The translations under genes were made by a program, and so were the position numbers. Positions 36,800-45,348 of a DNA stretch of 60,216 nucleotides are shown here, piece after piece. The DNA comes from Actinomycetes bacterium. Lineage in GTDB: Bacteria > Actinomycetota > Actinomycetes > Mycobacteriales > Pseudonocardiaceae. The notes under the pieces were generated by a model. The model was given only the letters and a program-made list of their open reading frames with translations, was not told where the DNA came from and did not search any database. The first letter of the stretch is position 1; each line of letters begins with the position of its first letter. Location of the stretch: assembly GCA_021793175.1 (NCBI GenBank), contig JAJYTH010000009.1, forward strand, positions 1-60,216, read 5' to 3'.

Positions 36800-38329
36800 T
36801 TACCGGACCGACTGCACCACCGACTGGGACATCTGGGTGCCGTCCTCCCGGCCGAGCAGACAGTAGACCGAGCGGGCCGGGTCATCGGGAGGATCTTGTC
36901 GCTTCTCCCACTCGTCCTGACTGGGGATCAACGCCCGATAGACCAGTTGACCACGGAATTCGTCCTTGACCTTGCTGGAGTGGAAGGAGAAACCACATAC
37001 CGTTTCCCCGAAGTGGGCGAACGCCTCCCGGCCCGGGTACTGATACGCCACGGCGTCATCGTCGTTCGAGGAGCTCAGGTTCCAGGTGGTGTACAGCTCG
37101 AGGTCGTGCGACTGGTCGCAGTCGACCCAGTTGCTGTCGGCCAGCGAACGCCCCTTGTCCACGGTCGTGTTGACACAGTCGTTGTAGCTGTCCGCGTTCA
37201 GCTGCTCGACGTCACCGTTCTCACCGTAGGTGAGCGTGGGCAGCATCTGTTCGTCCACATCGGGCGACCACACCGGCTTACCGAGGAAGAACCCACCGAC
37301 CAACAATCCGACGGCCGCGAGCGCGCCTCCGGTGAACAGTGCCTTCTTCCTGCCCGGACTCATCCGCCGCGCGGGCACACCACCGTGGGCGAGCCCTCCG
37401 GCGACCATCGTGGGATGCGGCCCGGACTGGTGGGTTGTCGACTGCACGGTCGACACCGGTTGCCCGGTCGGTGGAGTCCCCGGAACAGGCTGCTGGGCGG
37501 CGAGGCTGAGCAGTCCGTGCGCCTGAGCGGCTGTGATCCGACCCTCCGGCGTGGCGGACATCAGTCCCATGATCGCCGAGGCGAGCGGCCCGTGGACCCG
37601 GGTCAGATACGGGACCTCGGTCATGATCGCGTGGAGGGTGGCCGCCGTGCTCGACCGCTCGAACGGTACGGAGCCCTCCGCGGCGAAGAACAACGCCGCT
37701 CCCAACGACCACAGGTCCGAGGCGGGCATCGCCTCGCGCCCTTCGACACGCTCGGGCGCCATGAACGCGGGTGAGCCGACGAGCATCCCGCTCGTGGTGA
37801 TGCGCGGATCGTCGATGGCCTGCGCGATACCGAAGTCGGTGAGTTTCGCCCGACCGTCCGCGCCCACCATGATGTTGGCCGGTTTGACGTCGCGGTGCAC
37901 GATCCCCGCCTGATGCGCGGCGTTCAGTGCCGACAGCACCTGCAATCCGATCGAGGCGACCTGCTGCGCGGGCAGGGGGCCGTTGCGCCGCACGAGTTCG
38001 GAGAGCGTGGGAGCCTCGACGAGTTCCATGACGATGTAGGTGGTGTCGCCTTCGGCCACCACGTCGAACACCGTCACCACGGCCGGGTCGTTGAGTCGGC
38101 CACCGGTGCGCACCTCACGCAGCACCCGCTCCTGGAACACACCCGTGTCCTCCGCACCGTCGGGCAAGCTGAGTTCCTTGATGGCCACCTGCCTGCCGAT
38201 CACGGTGTCCTCGGCACGCCAGACGACGCCCATGCCGCCTCGGCCGAGCTCGTCGATCACCCGGTACCGGTCGGCGATCACCCTCGAAGCGGAGAAGGCG
38301 GGCGTGGTGTCGGTCTGCTCGTCGGTCAA
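36800..38329 (-). CDS. PknB-type serine/threonine protein kinase with extracytoplasmic septum-formation-like domain
   Basis: 509 residues. Kinase domain: glycine loop G29-RGGMG-V, VAIK with K51, catalytic HRDVKPANIM and DFGIAQ, APE as MAPERVEG. A Pro/Gly/His-rich juxtamembrane linker (~280-325) leads to one membrane segment (KKALFTGGALAAVGLLVGGF, ~329-348). The outer ~150 residues carry paired cysteines (DCVNTTV, WVDCDQSHDLEL, ETVCGFSF, SVYCLLG), a septum-formation/DUF4190-like pattern rather than PASTA repeats. Start is TTG 38329 behind GAGGAGAGG. It lies between the thyX unit and dapA. It likely senses an extracellular cue; the ligand is unknown. Confidence 0.9.
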   Translation of the reverse strand: MTDEQTDTTPAFSASRVIADRYRVIDELGRGGMGVVWRAEDTVIGRQVAIKELSLPDGAEDTGVFQERVLREVRTGGRLNDPAVVTVFDVVAEGDTTYIVMELVEAPTLSELVRRNGPLPAQQVASIGLQVLSALNAAHQAGIVHRDVKPANIMVGADGRAKLTDFGIAQAIDDPRITTSGMLVGSPAFMAPERVEGREAMPASDLWSLGAALFFAAEGSVPFERSSTAATLHAIMTEVPYLTRVHGPLASAIMGLMSATPEGRITAAQAHGLLSLAAQQPVPGTPPTGQPVSTVQSTTHQSGPHPTMVAGGLAHGGVPARRMSPGRKKALFTGGALAAVGLLVGGFFLGKPVWSPDVDEQMLPTLTYGENGDVEQLNADSYNDCVNTTVDKGRSLADSNWVDCDQSHDLELYTTWNLSSSNDDDAVAYQYPGREAFAHFGETVCGFSFHSSKVKDEFRGQLVYRALIPSQDEWEKRQDPPDDPARSVYCLLGREDGTQMSQSVVQSVR

Positions 38330-38472
38330 CCTTGCCTCTCCTCGTCTCGTGCGCAGAGATCGTAACGAGATCGCCCGTACCGGGGGCGGCTACCCACGCA
38401 GACACCCACCGTGACGCACTGGTCCGTGACCGTTACGCGTACTACCGACGATATGCCGACCGAGTCACCCGG

Positions 38473-38667
38473 TCAGGCTTCGTCAACCATATGGCCGGTA
38501 TCTCGCAGCGCCGTCACCGCGCGAGCGAGATCGGCTTGTTCGACCAGCAACCGGTGTTGACCGACACGAAACCGATGCCGGGCTCGGTGGGACGGCACCG
38601 GCGCCGCCGGGCCCAACCGGGCGGTCACGTACTCACCCGGCCGGACATTGATGACCGGCTTGCGCAC
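38473..38667 (-). CDS. Small hypothetical protein
   Basis: 64 residues from a GTG with AAGGAGG 5 bp upstream. Sequence begins MRKPVINVRPGEYVTARLGP and ends with a short helix (EQADLARAVTALRDTGHMVD). No recognised domain, membrane segment or signal. It follows thyX by 46 bp on the same strand, with three Shine-Dalgarno-like repeats between them. The strong ribosome site and placement support expression; function is unknown. Confidence 0.65.
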   Translation of the reverse strand: MRKPVINVRPGEYVTARLGPAAPVPSHRARHRFRVGQHRLLVEQADLARAVTALRDTGHMVDEA

Positions 38668-38670
38668 AGT

Positions 38671-38703
38671 GCCTCCTTACGACTCCTTATGCCTCCTTAC
38701 GAC
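38671..38703 (-). repeat. Tandem Shine-Dalgarno-like repeats before the small gene
   Basis: On the minus strand GTCGTAAGGAGGC occurs twice, 21 bp apart, with a further ATAAGGAG between. Only the copy nearest the GTG (spacing ~5) can serve the 64-residue gene directly. The others may be standby sites or a duplication remnant. Confidence 0.6.
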
Positions 38704-38713
38704 CTGCCGCGTG

Positions 38714-39466
38714 TCAGCTCTCGGCGACCTTCGGGCTCGACGCCACCTCGGTGCCGTCGGGCAATGTCGAGATCGTGAAGTCGGCGAAGGCGTTCTCGGC
38801 GACCTTCTGCAGCTGCCGCAGGCACTCCACGGCCAGCGCCCGGATCTCCACGTCGGCGTGCTCGGTGGCGCGCATGGCGATGAAGTGACGCCATGCGCGG
38901 TAGTTGCCGGTGACGACGATCCGGGTCTCAGTCGCGTTGGGCAGCACCGACCGGGCGGCCTGGCGCGCCTGCTTGCGGCGCAACGTCGCGCTGGGGGCGT
39001 CGTTGAACTTCTCCTCCAGCCCGGCGAGCAGCTCGTTGTAGGCGTCGACGCTGGCCTGCGTGGCGGCGATGAACTTCTCGTGCAGCTCCGGATCGTTCGC
39101 GATCACATCGGGCTCGACGAACGCGGCATCGCGCTCGGGGACATACCTCTGGGACAGCTGAGAGTAGGAGAAGTGGCGGTGCCGGATGAGCTCGTGGGTC
39201 AACGACCGTGAGATACCGGTGATGTAGAAGGTGACGTTCGCGTGTTCCAGCACCGACAGGTGCCCGACCTCGATGATGTGGTCCAGATAGCCCGCGTTCG
39301 TCGCCGTCTTCGGATTCGGCTTCGACCACGACTGGTAGCACGCCCGGCCCGCGAACTCGGCGAGTGCCTGCCCACCGTCCGCGTCTGTCGTCCACGGCAC
39401 GTCCTCGGGCGGGAAGAACTCCGTCTTCGCGATCAACCGCACCTTGGGTGCCACCGTTTCGGCCAC
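38714..39466 (-). CDS. thyX: FAD-dependent thymidylate synthase
   Basis: 250 residues, the same length as the mycobacterial ThyX. It makes dTMP from dUMP with methylene-tetrahydrofolate and FAD/NADPH. The defining [14 protein letters not shown] motif is intact, preceded by [16 protein letters not shown] and followed by [23 protein letters not shown] 39466 has GGAGGGAG 6 bp upstream and matches the family start ([20 protein letters not shown]); the frame continues upstream to 39553 without support. It is divergent from the RHH gene at 39622. No thyA is in the window. Confidence 0.96.
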   Translation of the reverse strand: MAETVAPKVRLIAKTEFFPPEDVPWTTDADGGQALAEFAGRACYQSWSKPNPKTATNAGYLDHIIEVGHLSVLEHANVTFYITGISRSLTHELIRHRHFSYSQLSQRYVPERDAAFVEPDVIANDPELHEKFIAATQASVDAYNELLAGLEEKFNDAPSATLRRKQARQAARSVLPNATETRIVVTGNYRAWRHFIAMRATEHADVEIRALAVECLRQLQKVAENAFADFTISTLPDGTEVASSPKVAES

Positions 39467-39586
39467 GTCCGACTCCCTCCACTCGTTCGTCACGGGAAGC
39501 GTACTTCCGGTGTGCTCCGGCTCCACGAGGCGCATCCCCGGCGTGTGGGACACACCGCGACACCATCAACGGCATCACATGGCCCC

Positions 39587-39622
39587 TTGAGTGACATCAC
39601 AAGTGATGTCACAGTGATGTCA
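39587..39622 (+). promoter_or_regulatory. Promoter of the RHH/DUF4097 unit covered by three operator half-sites
   Basis: A -35 TTGAGT (39587-39592) and a -10 CACAGT (39610-39615) are 17 bp apart, the latter 6 bp before the ATG, so the mRNA is probably leaderless. Three copies of the same 9-mer cover it: TGACATCAC (39592-39600, inverted), GTGATGTCA (39603-39611) and GTGATGTCA (39614-39622), at an 11-bp period and with the last overlapping the start codon. This is a typical cooperative ribbon-helix-helix operator. Confidence 0.75.
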
Positions 39623-40131
39623 TGGAATTGGATCCGTATCTCGCCGCATTGCGAGAAAGCCTGGCCACCACGGCCTCGGCGGGTGATGAGCAGCTACAAC
39701 GTGCCGCGGCAGTGCTGTCGGCCGCCCTCGAACCCGCCGCTCGACTGACGCTCATGAACGCTCTCTCGGATCTCGCCGCCGAGATCACCGCTCAACTGCC
39801 CGACCACGTGGTCGAGGTGAGATTGGACGGACGCGACGTTCGTGTCGCCGTGTCGGGCAGCGCCTCCGAAGAGCCGCCGGAGGCACCGAAACCACCTCCC
39901 CCGCCTCCTCTGTCGGAGGAGTCCGGCGATATCAGCCGCATGACTCTGCGCCTGTTCGAACGCTTGAAGGCGCAGGCCGAGCAGGCCGCCGCCGCACAAG
40001 GCGTGTCGTTGAACACGTTCGTGTCCCAGGCGGTCCAAGGCGCGCTGCAGGGCAAATCGCACCACCGGCACGGTCCACACGGGCGAGGCGGTCGCGGTGG
40101 CACGAGCTTGCACGGCTGGGTGAAGGGGTGA
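39622..40131 (+). CDS. HicB/Arc-like ribbon-helix-helix protein, likely autoregulator
   Basis: 169 residues. The N-terminal ~75 residues are helical without a recognised family. A proline run (PKPPPPPPL) acts as linker to a C-terminal RHH domain at ~105-148 (SRMTLRLFERLKAQAEQAAA, QGVSLNTFVSQAVQGAL), the pattern used by HicB and Arc-type antitoxins. A His/Gly/Arg tail follows. The start codon is inside a GTGATGTCA operator array, so the protein probably represses itself. No HicA toxin is present; instead the stop is 4 bp from DUF4097. The HicB-like plus DUF4097 pair recurs in actinomycetes. Confidence 0.78.
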   Translation: MELDPYLAALRESLATTASAGDEQLQRAAAVLSAALEPAARLTLMNALSDLAAEITAQLPDHVVEVRLDGRDVRVAVSGSASEEPPEAPKPPPPPPLSEESGDISRMTLRLFERLKAQAEQAAAAQGVSLNTFVSQAVQGALQGKSHHRHGPHGRGGRGGTSLHGWVKG

Positions 40132-40135
40132 CATC

Positions 40136-41017
40136 GTGAGCGAACAACCGTCCGGCGGTCGCAGCAACAACGACGACGGCTCCGAGAACATCGTCCGCAC
40201 TCAGACATTCGACACCGACGGCCCCGTCGAACTCGACCTCGACATCACAGCGGGCACCGTGGAGGTACGCCTGGACGGCGACTCCGAGGAGAAGGGCACG
40301 TCGGTGGAGGTACGCAGCGCCCCTGCCGCCTCACCGGAGTGGGCCCACAGCGCGGCCGAGGTGCTGAACCGGGTAAGCGAGATATTCGGCGGCCAGGTCG
40401 GCAGTCCGTTCGCCGGTGTTCCGGCCGACGCGGTACGCGAGGTCCGTATCGAGCAGATAGGCGAACGCATCGTGGTACGCGGATCCAAGATCCCGCCGCC
40501 GATGAATTCGGCACTCGCGGTGACCGTACACGCGCCGGCGGGTTCGCACGTGCGGGTTCGCACTCGACTCGCGGCCGTCGCGGTGCGGGGAACTTGCGGA
40601 CGCGCCGACATCAGCACCGGCTCGGGAACCGTGACATTGGACCGGGTGGCCGAGTCCACCACCGTGCGCACCGGCAGCGGCGAGGTCGACATCGCCGCGC
40701 TGGACGGGCCGGTCACCGTGAACGGCGGCAGTGGGGACGTGAGGTTCGGCGAAGTCACCGACACGACACTGGCGCGTACCGCCGGTGGCGAGATCGTGGT
40801 CGACGACGCGGCCTCGGGCTCGGTGGAGGCATTCTCGGGTTCCGGGGACATCCGAATCGGAATCCGGAAGGGCACGACCGCGGAGGTCGACCTCTCCAGC
40901 GGTGGCGGCAGTGTCCACAGTGCTCTCGAAGTCGCCGACTCCCCGCCCGACGAGGAGGTGGCGTTGAGTATCCGAGCACGTAGTGGTTCAGGCAACGTGC
41001 TGGTGACCGGCGCCTGA
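40136..41017 (+). CDS. DUF4097 family beta-strand repeat protein
   Basis: 293 residues. After a polar N-terminus, repeated short strands with Gly-Ser turns (ISTGSGTVTLDRVAE, VRTGSGEVDIAALDG, VNGGSGDVRFGEVTD, AFSGSGDIRIGI, LSSGGGSVHSALE) form the DUF4097 right-handed beta-helix-like domain, a putative adhesin/sensor fold. No signal peptide or membrane segment, so it is likely cytoplasmic. GTG start 4 bp after the RHH stop implies co-translation. It ends 10 bp from the convergent YcaQ-like gene. Biochemical role unknown. Confidence 0.85.
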   Translation: MSEQPSGGRSNNDDGSENIVRTQTFDTDGPVELDLDITAGTVEVRLDGDSEEKGTSVEVRSAPAASPEWAHSAAEVLNRVSEIFGGQVGSPFAGVPADAVREVRIEQIGERIVVRGSKIPPPMNSALAVTVHAPAGSHVRVRTRLAAVAVRGTCGRADISTGSGTVTLDRVAESTTVRTGSGEVDIAALDGPVTVNGGSGDVRFGEVTDTTLARTAGGEIVVDDAASGSVEAFSGSGDIRIGIRKGTTAEVDLSSGGGSVHSALEVADSPPDEEVALSIRARSGSGNVLVTGA

Positions 41018-41027
41018 ACCAGCCGAT

Positions 41028-42245
41028 TCAGAGCGCACGACGCAAGTCGTCGGCGAGGTCGCCCCGGGCTCCCACAACGACTTCGTCGAGACCGAGCCAG
41101 GAAGCCATGTGTTCGAGTTCGCCGGCCAGTTCGGCGGCGATCCCGGCTCGGTCTCGACCGGCCTCGGCGAACGCGCCCGGAACGCGCAGCATCCGATTCG
41201 GACGATCGGCTTTGAGGTCCACTCTGGCCACCAACTCGCCGTCGAGGAGGAACGGGAACACGTAGTAGCCGTGTACCCGCTCGGCCTCCGGAACGTAGAT
41301 CTCGATGCGGTAGCGGAAACCGAACAGCCGCTCCGTTCGGTTGCGTTCCCAGATCAACGGGTCGAACGGGCACAACAACGCACGCCCCTCCACCCGGCGC
41401 GGGGTGCGGGCCGCCGCATGCCGGTAAGCCGGGGCCCGCCACGTGTCCACCCGCACCTGCTCCAACGTGCCGTCCCCGACGAGTTCAGCGACGGCACGCC
41501 GTGTCGTCTCGGGCGCCAGCCGGTAGTAATCGCGCAGATCCGGTTCAGTGGCCACCCCGAGAGCCCTGGCCGCACGGTCCACCAACTCACGGGCAGCGGT
41601 GTCGGCGTCCACCCGACAGGCCAGGGTCTCCGGCGGCAACACCCGCTCGGTGAGGTCGTACAGGCGCTCGAACCCGCGCCGAGTGCCCGTGGTCAGTTCC
41701 CCGATACCGAACAGCCACTCGCAGATCTTCTTGACGTCGGAACGTTCCCACCACGCGCCTGGGCGGCGCGCCGAAACTCCCACCAGCTCTCGCTCGATCG
41801 TCCCAGCCCCGACGGGACCCAACTCCTTCACCACGGCGAGCACGTCGTCCACCAACGCGGGCGACGACTCGGCCAGACCGCCGTAGTGCCGCCACCAGCC
41901 TCTCGGTTTCGCACCGGAATGCAGCAGCGGCCAGTCCTCCACCGGAACGAGACTCGCCTCGTGGGCCCAGCACTCCACGAGCAACCGGGGCCGCCGTGCG
42001 CTGTGCGACCACGCTGCGGCGTCCACCAGCCCGCGATCGTATGCGCCGAGACGAGCGAACAGGGGCGCGTAATGTGCTCGTACCACGACGTTGACCGAGT
42101 CGAGTTGCAGCAGCTGGACCCGAGACAGCACCCTCTGCAAATGCCTGCGGGTGGGTTCGGTGCCGGGACGGGGGTCTGCGAAACCTTGCGCGGCCAGTGC
42201 CGTACGACGGGCGACGTCTCGGCTGAGCGTTCTCATGTGCGACAT
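41028..42245 (-). CDS. Winged-helix DNA-binding protein, YcaQ/AlkX-type DNA glycosylase-like
   Basis: 405 residues. Family pattern (HTH_42): LLQLDSVNVVVRAHYAPLFARLG near the N-terminus, VECWAHEASLVPVEDWPLL, RAHYxP-like context, and a late block RALLCPFDPLIWERNRTERLFGFRYRIE then RVHGYYVFPFLLDGELVARVD. The E. coli homologue YcaQ is a DNA glycosylase that unhooks interstrand cross-links and the Streptomyces relative AlkX/AlzA resists azinomycin, so a repair role is likely. Start at ATG 42245; ATG 42236 is equally possible. No ribosome site. Confidence 0.85.
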   Translation of the reverse strand: MSHMRTLSRDVARRTALAAQGFADPRPGTEPTRRHLQRVLSRVQLLQLDSVNVVVRAHYAPLFARLGAYDRGLVDAAAWSHSARRPRLLVECWAHEASLVPVEDWPLLHSGAKPRGWWRHYGGLAESSPALVDDVLAVVKELGPVGAGTIERELVGVSARRPGAWWERSDVKKICEWLFGIGELTTGTRRGFERLYDLTERVLPPETLACRVDADTAARELVDRAARALGVATEPDLRDYYRLAPETTRRAVAELVGDGTLEQVRVDTWRAPAYRHAAARTPRRVEGRALLCPFDPLIWERNRTERLFGFRYRIEIYVPEAERVHGYYVFPFLLDGELVARVDLKADRPNRMLRVPGAFAEAGRDRAGIAAELAGELEHMASWLGLDEVVVGARGDLADDLRRAL

Positions 42246-42289
42246 CGTGCCAGCGCACCCCGACGGTTTCCGCTACGTCACCGCACCGC

Positions 42290-42295
42290 TACGGT
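42290..42295 (+). promoter_or_regulatory. Leaderless -10 element of the GNAT gene
   Basis: TACGGT ends 7 bp before the ATG at 42303. No ribosome site is present. The divergent YcaQ-like gene starts 57 bp away. Confidence 0.45.
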
Positions 42296-42302
42296 GGCGG
42301 CC

Positions 42303-42884
42303 ATGACCACCGCTGACGTTCGTCCCGCCACCTCCGACGACGTCCCCGAGATCGCGCGGATCCAGCTCGCCACCTGGCGCACGGCCTACGGCGAGGCCCT
42401 CGGCCCCTCGGTCGTCGACGCGCTCACCGCCGACGATGTCGCCGCACGTTGGTCGGAGGCGGTCGCACACCCGGACACCGCCGTCTACGTCGCGACCGAA
42501 GGGAAGTTCACGGTCGGGTTCTGCGTCGCGGGCGCCGCACCGGACGGGGAAGTCGCCGCCGCGGACGGCAGTCTCCCCGACGACGCCGGTCGCACCGGAC
42601 TGATCGCGTCGTTGCTCGTGGAGCCCCGCTGGGGTAGGCGTGGACACGGTGGGCGACTGCTCGCCACGGCGACAGCTGGGCTCCGCGAACACGGAGCCGA
42701 ACGGGGCATCGCCTGGGTGATGCAGTCGGACTCGGCGTCACTCGCCTTCTACCGCAGCGTCGGCTGGAATCCCGACGGCACCGTGCGCACCCTCGACACC
42801 GGCGAACGCACGATCAAGGAGATCCGACTCACCGGCACCCTCGATCTGCGTCTCGAAGATCCCGTGACGGCCGATTCGGTCTGA
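42303..42884 (+). CDS. GNAT family N-acetyltransferase
   Basis: 193 residues. GNAT fold: VRPATSDDVPEIARIQLATW at the N-terminus, strand pair YVATEGKFTVGFCVAG, acetyl-CoA pyrophosphate loop VEPRWGRRGHGGRLLATA, and the C-terminal QSDSASLAFYRSVGWNPDG that positions the thiol. Substrate unknown. The open frame extends far upstream through the opposite-strand YcaQ gene, but ATG 42303 is placed by the family start and a leaderless -10. Confidence 0.87.
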   Translation: MTTADVRPATSDDVPEIARIQLATWRTAYGEALGPSVVDALTADDVAARWSEAVAHPDTAVYVATEGKFTVGFCVAGAAPDGEVAAADGSLPDDAGRTGLIASLLVEPRWGRRGHGGRLLATATAGLREHGAERGIAWVMQSDSASLAFYRSVGWNPDGTVRTLDTGERTIKEIRLTGTLDLRLEDPVTADSV

Positions 42885-42974
42885 CGCACTCGACCGCGGC
42901 AAGGACTCAAGAACTCGGAGTGTCCCCCACCCCACGGAGCGGACGAAAAAGGCGTCGACACCGGATTACCTCCG

Positions 42975-42994
42975 GCCCACAGGGCGGGGCTTTT
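42975..42994 (+). terminator. Weak intrinsic terminator candidate after the GNAT gene
   Basis: GCCC (42975-42978) pairs with GGGC (42987-42990) and is followed by TTTT. The stem is short. It lies between convergent GNAT and rluB-like genes. Confidence 0.35.
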
Positions 42995-42999
42995 CCGAC

Positions 43000-43743
43000 T
43001 CACCCGCCCACGGCGCGGTAGAGCGAGCCGACCTCCTGCTGGGTCAGGACACGCAACTTGCCGGGCTTGGTGGTGCCCAATCGGACCTCTCCGATGGCGA
43101 TGCGCACGAGCTTGCGCACCGGATGCCCCACCTCGGCCAGAAGTCGGCGCACGATGTGCTTGCGCCCCTCGTGCAGCACGATCTCGACTAGGGTGCGCCC
43201 CGGCCGCACGTCCTTGATGCGGAACGCGTCGGCCGTCACCGGGCCGTCGCTCAGCCGCACACCGGCCTTCAGTCGTTTACCCAGTCCGCGTGCCACCGTG
43301 CCCTCGACCTCGGCGAGGTAGGTCTTGGTGACGTGGAACGACGGGTGCATGAGCTTATGCGCCAGGTCACCGTCGTTGGTGAGCAACAGCAGCCCTTCGG
43401 TGTCGGCGTCCAACCGCCCCACGTGGAACAACCGTTCGGGCCGGTCGGCCACGTAGTCGCCCACGCAAGGCCTGCCCTGCTCGTCGGTCATGGTGCTGTG
43501 CACTCCGCGGGGCTTGTTCAACGCGAGGTACACAAGGTCGTCACGCACCTGCACGCGCGTCCCGTCGACGTGGATGACGGCGGTGTCCGGGTCCACCCTG
43601 CGGCCCAGCTCACGTACGACGACGCCGTCCACGCTGACACGGCCCGCCGCGATAAGTTCCTCCGACGCACGGCGAGAGGCCACTCCTGCCTTGGCCAGCA
43701 CTTTCTGCAGACGCACGCCCTCGGACGGGTCAGCTGTCGTCAA
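43000..43743 (-). CDS. 23S rRNA pseudouridine synthase, RsuA/RluB family
   Basis: 247 residues. N-terminal S4 RNA-binding domain (RLQKVLAKAGVASRRASEEL) and catalytic domain with the family-II core GRLDADTEGLLLLTNDG containing the nucleophilic Asp, then HEGRKHIVRRLLAEVGHPV. Homologous to Rv1711, last gene of the scp operon in mycobacteria. The start is TTG 43743, overlapping the scpB end by 14 bp; an internal GTG nine codons on is possible. Site specificity (RluB versus RsuA) cannot be told by eye. Confidence 0.92.
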   Translation of the reverse strand: MTTADPSEGVRLQKVLAKAGVASRRASEELIAAGRVSVDGVVVRELGRRVDPDTAVIHVDGTRVQVRDDLVYLALNKPRGVHSTMTDEQGRPCVGDYVADRPERLFHVGRLDADTEGLLLLTNDGDLAHKLMHPSFHVTKTYLAEVEGTVARGLGKRLKAGVRLSDGPVTADAFRIKDVRPGRTLVEIVLHEGRKHIVRRLLAEVGHPVRKLVRIAIGEVRLGTTKPGKLRVLTQQEVGSLYRAVGG

Positions 43744-44482
43744 TCGAATCCACCTCGGGTAGCAACGGGGCGATCGGGGGGAGGTCGTTCAAAGACGACA
43801 ACCCCAGCCGTTCCAAGAACAATTCCGTCGTCACATACAGCGTGCCACCGGTTTCCGGGTCCGTGCCGTTCTCCTCGATCAGCCCGCGCGCAAGCAGTGT
43901 CCGCACGACACCGTCGACGTTGACACCTCGTACGGCGGCGATCCTGGACCGGGTGACCGGCTGCCGATAGGCTATGACGGCCAGTGTCTCCAACGCCGCC
44001 CTGGTCAGTTTCGAACGCTGGCCGTCGAGCAGGAACTTCTCCACCAACGGCGCGTAGGTATCGCGGGTGTAGAGTCGCCACCCCTCTCCCACCCGCCGCA
44101 GGTCCATGCCGCTACCCCGGTCGTTGAGGTCCTCCGCCATCGTGCGCAACATCTCGGTGACCCTGTCCACCGGCTGCTCCAGAGCTCCCGCCAACGACTC
44201 CTCGCTCGCCGGAGAGTCCACCACCAACAACAGGGCCTCCAGCGCGGACTGCAACACCGCGTCGCTGGTCAGGTCCGGCAGGTCCCGCGTCGAGGCGACC
44301 GACTCGTCGGCCTCTCCCGCCGTCTCGGTGACCTCGGTGACTTCGGCGGGCTCTGTGAGCCCGGTGACTTCGGCACCGCCGTCATCGATCGTGTCCAGGC
44401 CCTCGCTCAAGTCGCTGTCCGTGTCGAGTTCGCCCCGTGCTGGCTCAAGCCCCTCACCGCGGCTGTCGGCTTCGCTGCTCAC
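43730..44482 (-). CDS. scpB: Segregation and condensation protein B
   Basis: 250 residues. An acidic N-terminal ~70 residues (long for ScpB) is followed by the tandem winged-helix ScpB core: LQSALEALLLVVDSPASEES, LRRVGEGWRLYTRDTYAPLV, LTRAALETLAVIAYRQPVTR, VDGVVRTLLARGLIEENGTD. ScpB dimers bind ScpA and SMC in the condensin complex. It overlaps scpA by ATGA and rluB by 14 bp. The Val/Thr/Glu repeats in the N-tail (ETAGEADE etc.) look disordered. Confidence 0.94.
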   Translation of the reverse strand: MSSEADSRGEGLEPARGELDTDSDLSEGLDTIDDGGAEVTGLTEPAEVTEVTETAGEADESVASTRDLPDLTSDAVLQSALEALLLVVDSPASEESLAGALEQPVDRVTEMLRTMAEDLNDRGSGMDLRRVGEGWRLYTRDTYAPLVEKFLLDGQRSKLTRAALETLAVIAYRQPVTRSRIAAVRGVNVDGVVRTLLARGLIEENGTDPETGGTLYVTTELFLERLGLSSLNDLPPIAPLLPEVDSIDDS

Positions 44483-45348
44483 CCGTACTCCTCATCCTCC
44501 TGGCTCGCGGCGCGATCACGTTCGGCGTCATCGGCGGCCTGCTCGGCGGACCCGCCGGTCCACCGCACATGCAACTCGGCCAGCGCCTCCTCCTGGTCGA
44601 ACTGCACCACCGACTCACGGTAGAGCTCCAACAGCGCCAGGAAACGCGCGACGATCTCGATGGTGTGCTCACAATCGGCGACGAGCTCGGAGAACGTCGC
44701 ACCACCCTCGGTGGCCAGCCGCACTCGTAGCACGGCCGCGTGTTCCCGCACGGACACCTTCGCCGCGTGCAGATGATCCAAAGACACGGTAGGCGGCGGT
44801 TTGGGCCGGAACACGGCGGCCGCGACCTCGGCGAACTTCTCCGGCGTCACGCCGAGCATCACCTCGGGAAGCAGGCCCACGTAGCGTTCCTCCAACGCCA
44901 CCGAACGCGGGTAACGCCGCAGTGCCCCGGCCTCCAGCTCGGCGAACAGGGCCGCCACCTGCTTGTACGCGCGGTACTGGAGCACGCGGGCGAACAGCAG
45001 GTCGCGAGCCTCCAACAACGCGAGGTCCTCCTCGCTTTCCACCTCCGCCGACGGCAGCAACCGTGCGGCCTTCAGATCGAGCAGGGTGGCGGCGACGACG
45101 AGGAACTCCGTGATCTCATCGAGGTCCCATTCCTGCCCCAATTTTCGGGTGTAGGCGATGAAATCGTCGGTGACCTGGTGCAGAGCGACCTCGGTGACAT
45201 CCAGTCGGTGCTGGGAGATGAGTTGTAACAACAGGTCGAACGGGCCCTCGAAGTTGTCCAGCTTCACCTTGAAGCCCCGTGAGGGCCGTTCGGTGTCGGC
45301 CCTCTCCTCGGCAGGCGAGGCTTGCGACGGCGGCGTCTGCTCCGTCAT
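44479..45348 (-). CDS. scpA: Segregation and condensation protein A
   Basis: 289 residues, the kleisin of bacterial condensin. N-terminal SMC-neck-binding motif FKVKLDNFEGPFDLLLQLIS, the central ScpB-binding region, and the C-terminal winged helix (FLALLELYRESVVQFDQEEA, FAELHVRW) are recognisable. The start overlaps the RHH-gene stop (ATGA) and its stop overlaps scpB (ATGA), so RHH-scpA-scpB are translated together. Confidence 0.95.
   Translation of the reverse strand: MTEQTPPSQASPAEERADTERPSRGFKVKLDNFEGPFDLLLQLISQHRLDVTEVALHQVTDDFIAYTRKLGQEWDLDEITEFLVVAATLLDLKAARLLPSAEVESEEDLALLEARDLLFARVLQYRAYKQVAALFAELEAGALRRYPRSVALEERYVGLLPEVMLGVTPEKFAEVAAAVFRPKPPPTVSLDHLHAAKVSVREHAAVLRVRLATEGGATFSELVADCEHTIEIVARFLALLELYRESVVQFDQEEALAELHVRWTGGSAEQAADDAERDRAASQEDEEYG

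Noticed and set aside
41109-42302. Long open frame on the plus strand running into the GNAT gene
   Set aside because: It is the antisense of the YcaQ-like gene; no family motif upstream of 42303 and composition is an arginine/proline-rich shadow.
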